Shown: in pieces, positions 27,499 through 36,578 of the stretch | How positions within the stretch are numbered: the first letter of the stretch is position 1 | Layout: each line of letters starts with the position of its first letter | Source: Maribacter sp. PR1 | GTDB lineage: Bacteria; Bacteroidota; Bacteroidia; Flavobacteriales; Flavobacteriaceae | Reading direction: 5' to 3' | Length of the DNA stretch: 64,000 bases | Assembly: GCF_028464145.1 (NCBI RefSeq) | Contig: NZ_JAQPCG010000002.1 | Location: 248,001 to 312,000, forward strand | The notes under the pieces: model-generated | The model's database searches: none | What the model saw: the letters and a program-made list of their open reading frames with translations, nothing else | What the model was told of the DNA's origin: nothing | Program-made: the position numbers and the translations under genes

Positions 27499-28848
27499 TT
27501 ATTTTACTAAGTTAATTTCTACCCTTCTGTTTTGTGCTCTACCAGCTCTTGTATTGTTAGTAGCAATTGGCTTGTCTTCACCGTATCCTACAGCTGATAA
27601 TCTGAATTCTTCGATTCCTTTGTCTACTAAGAATTCTTTTACAGAAAGAGCTCTAGACTCAGAAAGACTTTGGTTCAATTTAGCACTACCTACACTATCA
27701 GTGTGACCTTCAACTGTAAATTTAGCAGTTGGATATTCATTCAAAATTTGGATGATATCAACCATTACAGAAGTAGACTCAGCTTTGATAGAAGATTTAC
27801 CTGTATCGAACAAAATTGTTCTTGCGTACTCGTTCAATTGTTTCTGAACTTCCTCGGTAACTTCTGGACAACCAGCGTTAGCGACAGTACCGGCAACGTC
27901 TGGACATTGATCGTCTTTATCAAGAACGCTATCTCCATCACTATCAGGCCATGGGCATCCGTTATTTTCAGATGGACCAGCTTCGTTTGGACATTCATCA
28001 TCCTTATCAGCTACACCATCTCCATCAGCATCTGGGCAACCAGCTAGAGCGGCAAGACCAGCTTCGTTAGGACAAGCATCGTCCTTGTCAGCTACACCAT
28101 CACCGTCAGCATCTGGACAACCGTTCATTTCTTTAGAACCAGCTTCGTTAGGACAGCTATCTTTGCTGTCTTCTATGCCATCACCGTCTGAATCTGGACA
28201 ACCGTTGAATGCTTCAAGACCAGCAACTTCTGGACAAGCATCATCTTTGTCATATATACCGTCTCCATCCGTATCAGTACCTCCAAATTTAACAGAGATA
28301 CCAGCTAAATGTTGAAAATGCTTAACTCCGTAATCTTCGAAAGCATGTTTGTAAGTAGACTGTAAGGTAAGGCCAATATTTTCTGTGAACCAAAAGTTGA
28401 TTCCAAGACCACCATTAACAGTACCAGCTCCGATTTCATCTACCCAAGTGTAACCACCACCTACTTCGATGAAAGGATCAATAACCGATTCTCTTTTGAT
28501 GAAGTCATATTTTATTGTACCATCTATAGCATAGTGAGATAAATCATCAACGCTAACGTCACCTAATTTGCTGATTTTGTTTAGGGAACCTCTGGCTCCG
28601 ATAGAAAAACCATCACCAACACTTTTCGATATCCCAACATAAGAGATAGAAGGAAGAATGTTCCAATGATCGTTGACATTAAAGAATTCATTACCAAAAG
28701 AACTTACATCCCCAGTTGGATATACGTCTATGGCGTTAGCCCCGAACTGCACTTGCCAAGGATTATTCTCGTCTTGCGCTTGTACGTTGTTAAAACCTAC
28801 AACAAGTAGGGCAACAACCAATAATTTGCTAAGATGTTTCATGTTCAA
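27499..28848 (-). CDS. OmpA-family outer-membrane protein with thrombospondin type 3 repeats
   Basis: A structural outer-membrane protein. It has a signal peptide (about 1-24), an eight-strand-type N-terminal barrel (about 30-195), then five calcium-binding thrombospondin type 3 repeats of the form [19 protein letters not shown] (about 197-330). The OmpA C-terminal domain (about 340-449), with the peptidoglycan-contact pattern [10 protein letters not shown] and NRRVEI, follows. This barrel-TSP3-OmpA order is common in Bacteroidota. It would link the outer membrane to peptidoglycan. A textbook promoter lies upstream and a strong terminator downstream, as expected for an abundant protein made from its own transcript. 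Confidence 0.95.
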   Translation of the reverse strand: MNMKHLSKLLVVALLVVGFNNVQAQDENNPWQVQFGANAIDVYPTGDVSSFGNEFFNVNDHWNILPSISYVGISKSVGDGFSIGARGSLNKISKLGDVSVDDLSHYAIDGTIKYDFIKRESVIDPFIEVGGGYTWVDEIGAGTVNGGLGINFWFTENIGLTLQSTYKHAFEDYGVKHFQHLAGISVKFGGTDTDGDGIYDKDDACPEVAGLEAFNGCPDSDGDGIEDSKDSCPNEAGSKEMNGCPDADGDGVADKDDACPNEAGLAALAGCPDADGDGVADKDDECPNEAGPSENNGCPWPDSDGDSVLDKDDQCPDVAGTVANAGCPEVTEEVQKQLNEYARTILFDTGKSSIKAESTSVMVDIIQILNEYPTAKFTVEGHTDSVGSAKLNQSLSESRALSVKEFLVDKGIEEFRLSAVGYGEDKPIATNNTRAGRAQNRRVEINLVK

Positions 28849-28877
28849 AATTTTAAGTTTTAAGTGTTTATTAGCTG

Positions 28878-28908
28878 CAAATGTAAGTTGTTAAATATTA
28901 TTAACAAA
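28878..28908 (-). promoter_or_regulatory. Bacteroidota-type promoter of the OmpA-family gene
   Basis: On the minus strand TTTG (28905-28908) and TACATTTG (28878-28885) are separated by exactly 19 nt, a full match to the Bacteroidota sigma consensus TTTG-N19-TAnnTTTG. It lies 30 nt upstream of the start codon. Confidence 0.85.
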
Positions 28909-28955
28909 ATCAATTTCCTGTTTTTTTAACTCATTTAATAGTATAAAATGCACAT

Positions 28956-30149
28956 TTAAACGACATTTAGTTCCCTTCCTACTTTTATAAAAGCATTAAT
29001 TGCTTGGTCCAGATGTGTTTTTTCATGGGCTGCTGATAGTTGCACACGTATTCTCGCCTTGCCCTTGGGTACCACAGGATAGAAGAATCCTATGACATAA
29101 ATACCTTGCTCTAATAGTTTTTCTGCCATCTGTTGCGATAGTTTTGCATCATATAACATCACAGGTACAATCGCAGAATCGCCGTCTATAATGTCAAAAC
29201 CTGCTTTTTTCATGCCTTTTTTAAAATATGCTGTATTGGCCTGTAATTTATCTCGTAGGCTGGTATCGTTAGCCAACATTTCAAAAACTTTAATGGATGC
29301 GCCTACAATAGCTGGGGCTAAAGAGTTTGAAAACAGATATGGTCTTGATCGTTGTCTTAGTATTTCTATGATTTCTTTTTTTCCTGTAGTATAACCACCC
29401 ATTGCACCGCCCAAGGCCTTTCCTAAAGTACCGGTTACAATATCAATACGCCCCATTACATTTTTTTCTTCCAGAGTTCCAATGCCTTTGGGACCAATAA
29501 AACCTGTGGCATGACATTCGTCTATCATTACCATGGCATCATACTTATCGGCCAAATCACAGATTTTATCTAAAGGGGCGACCAAACCATCCATGGAAAA
29601 TACACCATCGGTTACTATGATTTTAAACCGTGCTCCACTTTCATTAGCTTTTTTTAGTTGACTCTCCAAATCCTCCATATCACTATTTGCATAGCGATAT
29701 CTTTGGGCTTTACATAGTCTTACCCCGTCTATTATGGAAGCATGGTTTAAAGAATCTGATATAATGGCGTCTTCAGCCGTAAGTAAAGGTTCGAATACAC
29801 CGCCATTGGCATCAAATGCTGCGGCGTATAGAATGGTATCCTCGGTTCCATAAAAATCGGCTATCTTATTTTCTAATTCCTTGTGGATGTCTTGAGTACC
29901 GCAAATAAATCTTACGGAGGACATTCCAAAGCCATGGGAGTCCAAAGTATCTTTTGCCGCCTGGATAACATCTGGATGTGAAGAAAGCCCCAAATAGTTG
30001 TTGGCACAAAAATTAATAACCTCCTCTCCTGTAGAAATTTTTATTACCGCATCTTGGGGAGAGACAATAATTCTTTCCTTTTTATAAAGGCCGTCTTCCT
30101 TTATCTGTTCTAGTTCTTCCTGAAGGTGTTCTTTTATTTTTCCGTACAT
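28956..30149 (-). CDS. kbl: Glycine C-acetyltransferase (2-amino-3-ketobutyrate CoA ligase)
   Basis: A PLP enzyme that joins the threonine breakdown product 2-amino-3-ketobutyrate with CoA to give glycine and acetyl-CoA. At 397 residues it has the length of Kbl. Signatures are [14 protein letters not shown] near the N-terminus, [10 protein letters not shown], the DECHATGF cofactor-contact motif and the PLP lysine in [14 protein letters not shown]. Related AONS-family enzymes (BioF, HemA, Spt) are alternatives, but the N-terminal and active-site sequences fit Kbl best. No threonine dehydrogenase gene is adjacent. It lies 3 nt downstream of addA on the same strand and may be cotranscribed with it. 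Confidence 0.92.
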   Translation of the reverse strand: MYGKIKEHLQEELEQIKEDGLYKKERIIVSPQDAVIKISTGEEVINFCANNYLGLSSHPDVIQAAKDTLDSHGFGMSSVRFICGTQDIHKELENKIADFYGTEDTILYAAAFDANGGVFEPLLTAEDAIISDSLNHASIIDGVRLCKAQRYRYANSDMEDLESQLKKANESGARFKIIVTDGVFSMDGLVAPLDKICDLADKYDAMVMIDECHATGFIGPKGIGTLEEKNVMGRIDIVTGTLGKALGGAMGGYTTGKKEIIEILRQRSRPYLFSNSLAPAIVGASIKVFEMLANDTSLRDKLQANTAYFKKGMKKAGFDIIDGDSAIVPVMLYDAKLSQQMAEKLLEQGIYVIGFFYPVVPKGKARIRVQLSAAHEKTHLDQAINAFIKVGRELNVV

Positions 30150-30152
30150 ATT

Positions 30153-33100
30153 TTAAGTAAATTCGATTATTATATCTTCGTTAATATACGCAATGATTTT
30201 ATTCTTAACCTCATATCCCATATCCCTATAAGCATTAGCGTAGGCTTCTATTTGTTCCTTGTATTTTGGACTTTTTTTACCGGTTTTATAGTCAATAATA
30301 TGAACTTGGCCTTTATTTATTACCACCCTATCGGGTCTTAAAACTTCCCCATTGGATAAAAGCAGTTCTTTTTCGTTAAGTATAAGGTTGTCCTTTGTAA
30401 AGAAACCCTTTAAGTTTGAATGGTTTATTACTTTATAGAGTATATCTCGAACCGTATTGTAGTTAGCAGGACCTAACAATCCTTTTTTACGAGCACTTTC
30501 TAAAGCTACTTCTAAATCTTCTTCATGGTCTATGTTCCCAAGAATATGATGTATAATGTTTCCTTGCTGTATTGCAGCTTCCCTTTCCGTATCCCATAGC
30601 ATACCCGCCTTAGTATGGATTTTAAATGCTTTTCTATCCTTATGCGTATATATATATGGTATGCTTATTTCTGAATCATTAACATCATTTACTCTTAATT
30701 GCTTTGGAACCGTACCAAAATCATACTCCATTTTGTCTTGTTGCCACATTCCCTGCTGGCTTAAGTAATGCATAAAAAGTCCCGAATAATAATCAGTCTT
30801 GAAGATTCCATCCCTTTTTAGGTCCTGATAACTTATAATATAGAGCGCGTTTATTGCTCTGGTAAGTACTACATATAGTAGGTTGTAAGCGTCTAATTGT
30901 AATTGTTGATGTTCTTCTTCATATAAGGCAGCCTCTATGCTTCCATAATTTAGAACTTCCTGTTTTTTACTAATAAGTAACTCTTGGAATCCTAAAAATG
31001 ACTTCGAATCCACAGAAACCCATAGTTTGGGATCTATTTCTTCAAAAACTTTGGTGTTTGCATATGGAAATATAACTACAGGAAACTCCAACCCTTTGGA
31101 TTTATGTATGGTCATTATCTGTATTGCCGAAGTATTTTCGGGAGTACTGATGCTGAGTTTGCCCGCTTTTATTTCCCAATGAGTAAGGAATGATTGCAAA
31201 TCTGTACCATGGTTTTGTTCTATCTCAAAAACAAAGTCCATAAATGACATGAGGTGAGCATCAGTTAAAGGAGCGAGATCAAAAGTTTTGATGGCGTACT
31301 CCATTGTATCTAACAGCGATTGGCCTTTATGTTTTTCTACATTGAAATGATAATGGTCGCTAAGCAGTGAACCGGGGTTGTTTAGATGTTGATGAATAAA
31401 ATCGTGTTTATTTTTAATTGCACCCGATAAATACTCCAGTAGCTTATAGTTGTTTTCTTTATTATCCTGAACCAATATATAGTGTACTAAGGAAACTAAG
31501 AATTGAACCTTTGGGCTGCTGGATAGCAAAAGGGAATCGGAAGAAATAACCGGAATACTGTCCTTCATGAGAAAATCCGTCAATATTACGGCATGTTTTC
31601 GTTTGCGGACTATAATGCAAATGTCGCTATAATCGAACCCATTATCCAAGGACTGTTTAATTGCCTCGACAACTTTTTCGGCGTAGATATAATCTTCTTC
31701 CTCCTCTAAAAAGCTTAGCTTAACATATCCTCCGTTTTTGTTATTGGTTTCTTGCTTATTCCCTTCTTCAAAAAAACTTCGGTAAAGTGAATTTTCTAAA
31801 AGTGGAGAGATACTTTGAAAAAAACTGTTATTGAATTTTATGATTTCGTCGTAACTCCTATAATTCCTAGGCAGCATATATGCCTCGCTGCTTACGGAGA
31901 AAGGATTGGAGTTTTGTGTTGCTAAGTTTAAGAATTGTTCGGCCTTACCGCCTCTCCATCTATATATGGCTTGTTTAGCATCTCCTACCAAAAACAATGA
32001 ACCCGTTCTGCCCTGTGCGTCTGCGCCTTCGAGTGCGTTGGCTATTAGTGGAATCAAGTTGTTCCATTGCATTTCTGAGGTGTCTTGAAACTCGTCTATA
32101 AAATAATGCCTGTATTTTTCACCCAAACGCTCATAGATAAATGGTGCGGGCTGATTTTTTATTTCCTTGGAAATTATACTATTAAATTCAGAAATGGATA
32201 GTTGGTCCTTTTCCAATTGTATTTGCTTTAATTCTTCGTTTATGGTGTTCAATAAAGTTAACGGAACAAGATTATTATAGATGTTAAGGAGGTAACTACG
32301 TTTGTAGATAATCTCTTTAAGGTCTAAGTATCGCTGCAGTAGGTTATTGCAAAAATCTTCCGTAGGGGGTTCCATTTTGGCCTTTAGCACCTTACCTTCC
32401 AATAGATTTTCCTCAAGCTTGTTGTTATATAAAAGGGAAGGTTTTAATTGGCCTTCCAAGACTTTTTTGAAATGATTGGGCAAAGTCTGCCTCGGGAAAT
32501 GTTCCATGGCGACCCCCATGGATTCTATATAGGAAATTGTTTCTTTGGCAATATGGAAGGCATTTTTCTCCGTATCCTTTTTTAAGGAACGTAAATGATT
32601 TTGTAATGCTCTAAAGTCGGATAGTTTTTTTTCACCAAAACTTTGAATATGTGATGTATTGTTCTCATCCAAAAGTAACTTTCCAATTTTTAAAAGATCA
32701 AAACCAATGTCCCAACTTTTATCGTCATCGATTTTTTCCATGGCAAAATCCATAAGGATTTCAGTAAGTTCTTGATCTTCCCCCGCTTTTGATAAGACTC
32801 TGGATACGGCTTCGATTAGGAGCATATCCATATCCAAAACAACTTCGAAATTTTGTGGAATTTTTAAATCTCGTGCAAAAGTGCGTATAATCCTATGGGT
32901 AAATTTGTCTATGGTAGAAATATCGAAAAAGGCATAGTTATGCAGGATTTCCTTTAATCTAAGCTTACTGAGTTCCCTTAAGGAATCCCTGCTTAAACGT
33001 AAATCATCCATCAATTCAATAAAGAGTGAAGGTGCCTTCTCCAGAGAGTCAATTTTGCCAAAGGTGAAAAGGCTTTCAAGGATACGATATTTCATTTCGT

Positions 33101-33251
33101 TTACCGCCTTATTGGTAAACGTTATCGCCAATATCCGTTTAAAGTTATTTGGGGAAGAAAGCACAATTTTTAGATATGCCTTGGAAAGAGCGTAGGTCTT
33201 ACCAGAGCCTGCCGAGGCGTTAAATATCTTAAAAGGACTTTCTTGTACCAA
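30153..33251 (-). CDS. addA: AddA-like UvrD-type helicase-nuclease
   Basis: The motor and nuclease subunit of AddAB. Walker A is ASAGSGKT at residues 12-19, motif Ia is LAITFTNKAVNEMK, motif II is FIDEFQDTSEMQW, motif III is VGDAKQAIYRWRGG and the late helicase motif LLYVVLTRAINALY is present. The C-terminal nuclease has RPDRVV and IIDYKTGKKSPKYKEQIEAYA. At 1032 residues it is slightly shorter than the Bacillus protein. It would unwind and trim broken ends before recombination. The start is the ATG 12 codons before Walker A. kbl follows after 3 nt, and addB comes later on the same strand behind the OmpA-family gene. Confidence 0.9.
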   Translation of the reverse strand: MVQESPFKIFNASAGSGKTYALSKAYLKIVLSSPNNFKRILAITFTNKAVNEMKYRILESLFTFGKIDSLEKAPSLFIELMDDLRLSRDSLRELSKLRLKEILHNYAFFDISTIDKFTHRIIRTFARDLKIPQNFEVVLDMDMLLIEAVSRVLSKAGEDQELTEILMDFAMEKIDDDKSWDIGFDLLKIGKLLLDENNTSHIQSFGEKKLSDFRALQNHLRSLKKDTEKNAFHIAKETISYIESMGVAMEHFPRQTLPNHFKKVLEGQLKPSLLYNNKLEENLLEGKVLKAKMEPPTEDFCNNLLQRYLDLKEIIYKRSYLLNIYNNLVPLTLLNTINEELKQIQLEKDQLSISEFNSIISKEIKNQPAPFIYERLGEKYRHYFIDEFQDTSEMQWNNLIPLIANALEGADAQGRTGSLFLVGDAKQAIYRWRGGKAEQFLNLATQNSNPFSVSSEAYMLPRNYRSYDEIIKFNNSFFQSISPLLENSLYRSFFEEGNKQETNNKNGGYVKLSFLEEEEDYIYAEKVVEAIKQSLDNGFDYSDICIIVRKRKHAVILTDFLMKDSIPVISSDSLLLSSSPKVQFLVSLVHYILVQDNKENNYKLLEYLSGAIKNKHDFIHQHLNNPGSLLSDHYHFNVEKHKGQSLLDTMEYAIKTFDLAPLTDAHLMSFMDFVFEIEQNHGTDLQSFLTHWEIKAGKLSISTPENTSAIQIMTIHKSKGLEFPVVIFPYANTKVFEEIDPKLWVSVDSKSFLGFQELLISKKQEVLNYGSIEAALYEEEHQQLQLDAYNLLYVVLTRAINALYIISYQDLKRDGIFKTDYYSGLFMHYLSQQGMWQQDKMEYDFGTVPKQLRVNDVNDSEISIPYIYTHKDRKAFKIHTKAGMLWDTEREAAIQQGNIIHHILGNIDHEEDLEVALESARKKGLLGPANYNTVRDILYKVINHSNLKGFFTKDNLILNEKELLLSNGEVLRPDRVVINKGQVHIIDYKTGKKSPKYKEQIEAYANAYRDMGYEVKNKIIAYINEDIIIEFT

Positions 33252-33297
33252 TTTTTCCTTGCAAAATAAGGATTATGGAACAGTTCTTAACAAATTA

Positions 33298-33332
33298 TTG
33301 GGTTAATATAAATGTTAAAATCCTTAAATTTG
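33298..33332 (+). promoter_or_regulatory. Probable sod promoter
   Basis: TAAATTTG (33325-33332) fully matches the Bacteroidota -7 box and lies 36 nt before the start codon. A TTG sits 24 nt upstream of it, slightly farther than the usual spacing. Confidence 0.6.
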
Positions 33333-33368
33333 AGATACAATAATTATTAATCTAAAAACAATAAAATT

Positions 33369-33977
33369 ATGGCTTTTCAATTACCGAATTTGCCTTATGC
33401 ATATGATGCTTTAGAACCTCATATAGATGCAAGGACAATGGAAATTCATCATACAAAACATCATAATGGATATACCACAAAACTAAATGCGGCCATCGAA
33501 GGAACGGACCTAGATGGTAAATCAATAGAAGATATTCTTTCCGGATTGGATATGGATAATACTGCGGTTAGGAATAATGGCGGTGGTTTTTATAATCATT
33601 CACTATTCTGGACTATTCTTTCTCCAAATGGAGGAGGAGCACCCTCTGGTGAATTGGCTAAAGCAATTGATAATGCTTTTGGTTCTTTTGATGGGTTCAA
33701 GGAAAAATTTACAAGTGCAGCAGGGTCAAGATTTGGATCTGGATGGGCTTGGTTATGTGTCCATAAAGGAGGAAAGGTGGAAATTTGCTCTACACCGAAT
33801 CAGGATACACCCATTATGCCAGGAGTAGGCTGTGGAGGACATCCAATTTTAGGGCTTGATGTTTGGGAGCACGCATATTACTTAAATTATCAAAATAAGC
33901 GCCCCGAATATATCAATGCTTTTTTTAATCTTATAAATTGGGATGAAGTTTCAAAATTATATGCGGCCAATAAATAA
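33369..33977 (+). CDS. sodA: Superoxide dismutase, Mn/Fe family (Mn-type signature)
   Basis: Converts superoxide to oxygen and hydrogen peroxide in the cytoplasm; there is no signal peptide. Metal ligands are H27, H77 (YNHSLFW), D164 and H168 (LDVWEHAYY). The second-shell glutamine is Q145 in STPNQD and glycines precede the NHSLFW segment. Both features are typical of manganese rather than iron enzymes; in FeSOD the glutamine sits near residue 70 instead. Cambialistic use remains possible. The length (202 aa) is normal. It is a single-gene unit with its own promoter and a perfect-palindrome terminator. Confidence 0.95.
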   Translation: MAFQLPNLPYAYDALEPHIDARTMEIHHTKHHNGYTTKLNAAIEGTDLDGKSIEDILSGLDMDNTAVRNNGGGFYNHSLFWTILSPNGGGAPSGELAKAIDNAFGSFDGFKEKFTSAAGSRFGSGWAWLCVHKGGKVEICSTPNQDTPIMPGVGCGGHPILGLDVWEHAYYLNYQNKRPEYINAFFNLINWDEVSKLYAANK

Positions 33978-34013
33978 AATAGGCCATTAAAAAAACTTAA
34001 GAAAAAGTAAGAC

Positions 34014-34050
34014 AACCACTTACAGAGTACTCTGTAAGTGGTTTTTATTT
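34014..34050 (+). terminator. sod terminator, 30-nt perfect palindrome
   Basis: 34014-34043 is a perfect palindrome (AACCACTTACAGAGT and its complement) followed by TTTATTTT. It ends the sod transcript 36 nt after its stop codon. Confidence 0.9.
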
Positions 34051-34059
34051 TGATATAAT

Positions 34060-34132
34060 AGAAAAGGGTGGAGAAGTCTCCACCCTTTTTGTCCCAAATC
34101 TTACCATAAACTTAACCTACTTATGCTATGGC
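34060..34132 (-). ncRNA. Candidate small RNA, tandem copy 1
   Basis: On the minus strand a conserved core begins with CCATAGCATAAGTAGG (from 34131) and runs about 40 nt to a GGGAC sequence. It ends in a terminator hairpin with stem GGGTGGAGA (34066-34074) and its complement (34077-34085), then TTTTC. The promoter-like box (GTAATTTA, 34138-34145) is the weakest of the three copies. The core differs from copies 2 and 3 at only two positions. Confidence 0.5.
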
Positions 34133-34252
34133 AAGACTAAATTACTGGTATTGTGGGAAATAAAAAAAGAAATGTTAAAAAATTTTAAGATACGCGCAGC
34201 CATCTAATTTTTGGAGCTATGGATAATACTTATTCAATCGAGTAGTTTCCAA

Positions 34253-34326
34253 ATAAAAAAGGTAGAGCACAGCTCTACCTTTTTTCCCCAAATCTTACCA
34301 TGAACTTAACCTACTTATGCTATGGT
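34253..34326 (-). ncRNA. Candidate small RNA, tandem copy 2
   Basis: The same core starts at 34325 on the minus strand. A perfect -7 box, TATATTTG (34331-34338), lies 5 nt upstream, placing the predicted transcript start at the core. The 3' hairpin has stem GGTAGAGC/GCTCTACC followed by TTTTTT. Compared with copy 3 two stem positions changed on both sides, which preserves pairing. The predicted RNA is about 73 nt. Confidence 0.6.
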
Positions 34327-34457
34327 TCTTCAAATATATATTGAATCAATAATCGAAAAAAAGCTATTGGTTAAACGGCGTAAACCTTAGTTGAAATACC
34401 TAAGTTGTATTATTATCTTACAGTTAGGGAAGGTAGTATGGAATAAAAATGTAGAAA

Positions 34458-34531
34458 ATAAAAAAGGTGGAGAGTTCTCCACCTTTTTTGCCCCAAATCT
34501 TACCATGAACTTAACCTACTTATGCTATGGC
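34458..34531 (-). ncRNA. Candidate small RNA, tandem copy 3
   Basis: The core starts at 34530 on the minus strand, 6 nt after a -7-like box TACATTTA (34537-34544). The hairpin has stem GGTGGAGA/TCTCCACC followed by TTTTTT. Core sequence is identical to copy 2. The first copy on this strand lies about 106 nt downstream of the purF stop. I do not recognise a named RNA family. Confidence 0.6.
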
Positions 34532-34636
34532 AAGCTTAAATGTAAGGGTAGCGCTATCTGAAAAGTTATTACATCGACGAAATGCACTTTTTTACGATGA
34601 AACGCATGATGTTTAGGTTGAAATGACATCTTTCCT

Positions 34637-36535
34637 TTAATAAGCCCTTTCATTTTTCCCTTCATAAAAGTTGATAAAAGCCCTATTGACCACCCTATTT
34701 CCACCAGGAGTTGGATAGTTTCCTGTAAAGTACCAATCCCCTAAGTTTTTTGGACACGCCTCATGCAGACTAGAAATGCTTTGGTAAATTATCTGTACCT
34801 CTGCTTTGATATCTGCAGGGCTTAAAAGTTTTCCAATTTTGTCTGAAATGGTATTTGCACTGAAAGGCGTATAAATTTCCTTTACATAGTTCTTAATATC
34901 CTTGTCTTTGGAGTTAACTTGCGCTATACATTTTTTGTAAACATTCTCAATTACATGCATAGAGTTGTTTTCTTCATGTAATGCTAAAGCGGCTCGGAAA
35001 GCAATAAAGTCTTCCAATTTAGCCATGTCGATACCATAGCAATCCGGATATCTGATTTGTGGCGCCGATGAAACTACAATGATTTTTTTAGGAGACAGTC
35101 TGTCCAGTATTCGCAAAATACTTTTTTTGAGTGTGGTTCCCCGGACAATACTATCATCTATGATAACCAAATTATCACCTTTCTTAACAGAGCCATATGA
35201 AATATCGTAAACATGGGCCACCAAGTCATCACGACTATCGTCTTGGGTTATAAAGGTTCTTAGTTTGGCATCCTTAATGGCCACTTTTTCAATTCTCGGT
35301 CTAACCTCCAAAATCTCATGTAATTCTTCACTAGTAATTTTGGAGCCAATGGATAATATTTGTTCCTCCTTCTTTTTGTTGAGGTAATTTTGGGCCTCCT
35401 TGACCATACCAAAAAAGGAGGTTTCCGCAGTATTGGGTATGTATGAAAACACGGAATTTTTTATATCCCCATCGATTGCCTTAAGAATTTGGGGAAAGAC
35501 CAATTTCCCTAGCATTTTTCGTTCTTGATAAATTTCTTTGTCGCTACCTCTAGAAAAATAGATACGTTCAAAAGAACATGCCTTGCGCTCCCTGGGTTCC
35601 AAAATTTGTTTGATTTTGGTAGCACCGTTCTTTTTAATAATGATTGCATTACCTGGTTCCAATTCTTGAACCTCTTCAAAAGGAACGTTGAAAACCGTTT
35701 GGATTGCAGGTCTTTCCGAAGCCACTACAACTATTTCGTCATCTTTATAGTAATAAGCAGGTCTAATTCCAGCGGGGTCACGCAGTACAAAAGCATCTCC
35801 ATGTCCTAAAAGTCCGGCCATGGTAAAACCACCATCGAAATTTTTAGCCGCCCTTCTCAATATTTTTGACACCTTTAATCTTTCAGCAATCAATGGAGAA
35901 GCTTCCTGTTTGGTATGTCCTTCTTTTTTAATTTGCTTGTAAAGTTTGGCTACGGCATCGTCCAAAAAGTGACCTATTTTCTCCATAACCGTAACAGTAT
36001 CCGCCATCTCTTTTGGATGTTGACCTAATTGCACCAAATTGTCAAATAGCTCATGGACATTGGTTAAGTTAAAGTTTCCTGCAACAATTAGGTTTCTATG
36101 CATCCAGTTGTTTTGTCTTAGAAATGGATGCACACTTTCAATACTGTTTTTCCCAAAAGTTCCGTAGCGCACGTGACCTAAAAGAAGTTCGCCGATATAA
36201 GGGATGTTCTTTTTCTGTAGGGCAACATTATCTTCGTATTCGGGATGCTCCTTAAGCTCTTTATTTATTCGATCGTTGATCTGTGCAAAAATATCCTGAA
36301 TGGGCTGTTGTTGGCAGGAACGAACGCGACTCATGTAACGTTGACCTGCATCCACATCCAGTTTAATACTTGCGAAACCAGCACCATCCTGACCACGGTT
36401 GTGCTGTTTTTCCATCATTAGGTACATCTTGTTAACTCCGTAAAAGGCCGACCCATATTTTTCTTTATAATATTCCAGCGGCTTTAGCAATCGGATAACC
36501 GAAATACCACACTCGTGCTTAATAGCGTCACTCAT
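34637..36535 (-). CDS. purF: Amidophosphoribosyltransferase, long Bacteroidota form
   Basis: Transfers glutamine amide nitrogen to PRPP, the first step of purine synthesis. The N-terminal class II glutaminase nucleophile is C9 after an eight-residue propeptide (MSDAIKHE), which must be removed. HNRGQDGAGFAS, GHVRYGTFG and GNFNLTN follow the glutaminase pattern. The phosphoribosyltransferase part has DPAGIRPAYY and the PRPP loop VIIDDSIVRGTT near residues 455-467. At 632 residues it is about 150 longer than Bacillus PurF, with insertions in the glutaminase half. A second, shorter PurF may exist elsewhere in the genome, so a specialised role cannot be excluded. Confidence 0.88.
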   Translation of the reverse strand: MSDAIKHECGISVIRLLKPLEYYKEKYGSAFYGVNKMYLMMEKQHNRGQDGAGFASIKLDVDAGQRYMSRVRSCQQQPIQDIFAQINDRINKELKEHPEYEDNVALQKKNIPYIGELLLGHVRYGTFGKNSIESVHPFLRQNNWMHRNLIVAGNFNLTNVHELFDNLVQLGQHPKEMADTVTVMEKIGHFLDDAVAKLYKQIKKEGHTKQEASPLIAERLKVSKILRRAAKNFDGGFTMAGLLGHGDAFVLRDPAGIRPAYYYKDDEIVVVASERPAIQTVFNVPFEEVQELEPGNAIIIKKNGATKIKQILEPRERKACSFERIYFSRGSDKEIYQERKMLGKLVFPQILKAIDGDIKNSVFSYIPNTAETSFFGMVKEAQNYLNKKKEEQILSIGSKITSEELHEILEVRPRIEKVAIKDAKLRTFITQDDSRDDLVAHVYDISYGSVKKGDNLVIIDDSIVRGTTLKKSILRILDRLSPKKIIVVSSAPQIRYPDCYGIDMAKLEDFIAFRAALALHEENNSMHVIENVYKKCIAQVNSKDKDIKNYVKEIYTPFSANTISDKIGKLLSPADIKAEVQIIYQSISSLHEACPKNLGDWYFTGNYPTPGGNRVVNRAFINFYEGKNERAY

Positions 36536-36548
36536 TGGTATAAGTATT

Positions 36549-36578
36549 AAAAAAACCCCAAAGATGGGGCGTGGGGTT
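36549..36578 (-). terminator. Terminator overlapping the pfkB stop codon
   Basis: On the minus strand CCCC-ATCTTT-GGGG is followed by a run of seven Ts. A longer alternative stem (AACCCC/GGGGTT) reaches into the TAA of the PfkB gene. It ends the kinase transcript just before purF starts at 36535. Confidence 0.75.

Noticed and set aside
27670-28047. A 125-codon plus-strand frame opposite the OmpA-family gene
   Set aside because: It is an antisense artefact of the calcium-binding repeats; the minus-strand gene has signal peptide, promoter and terminator.
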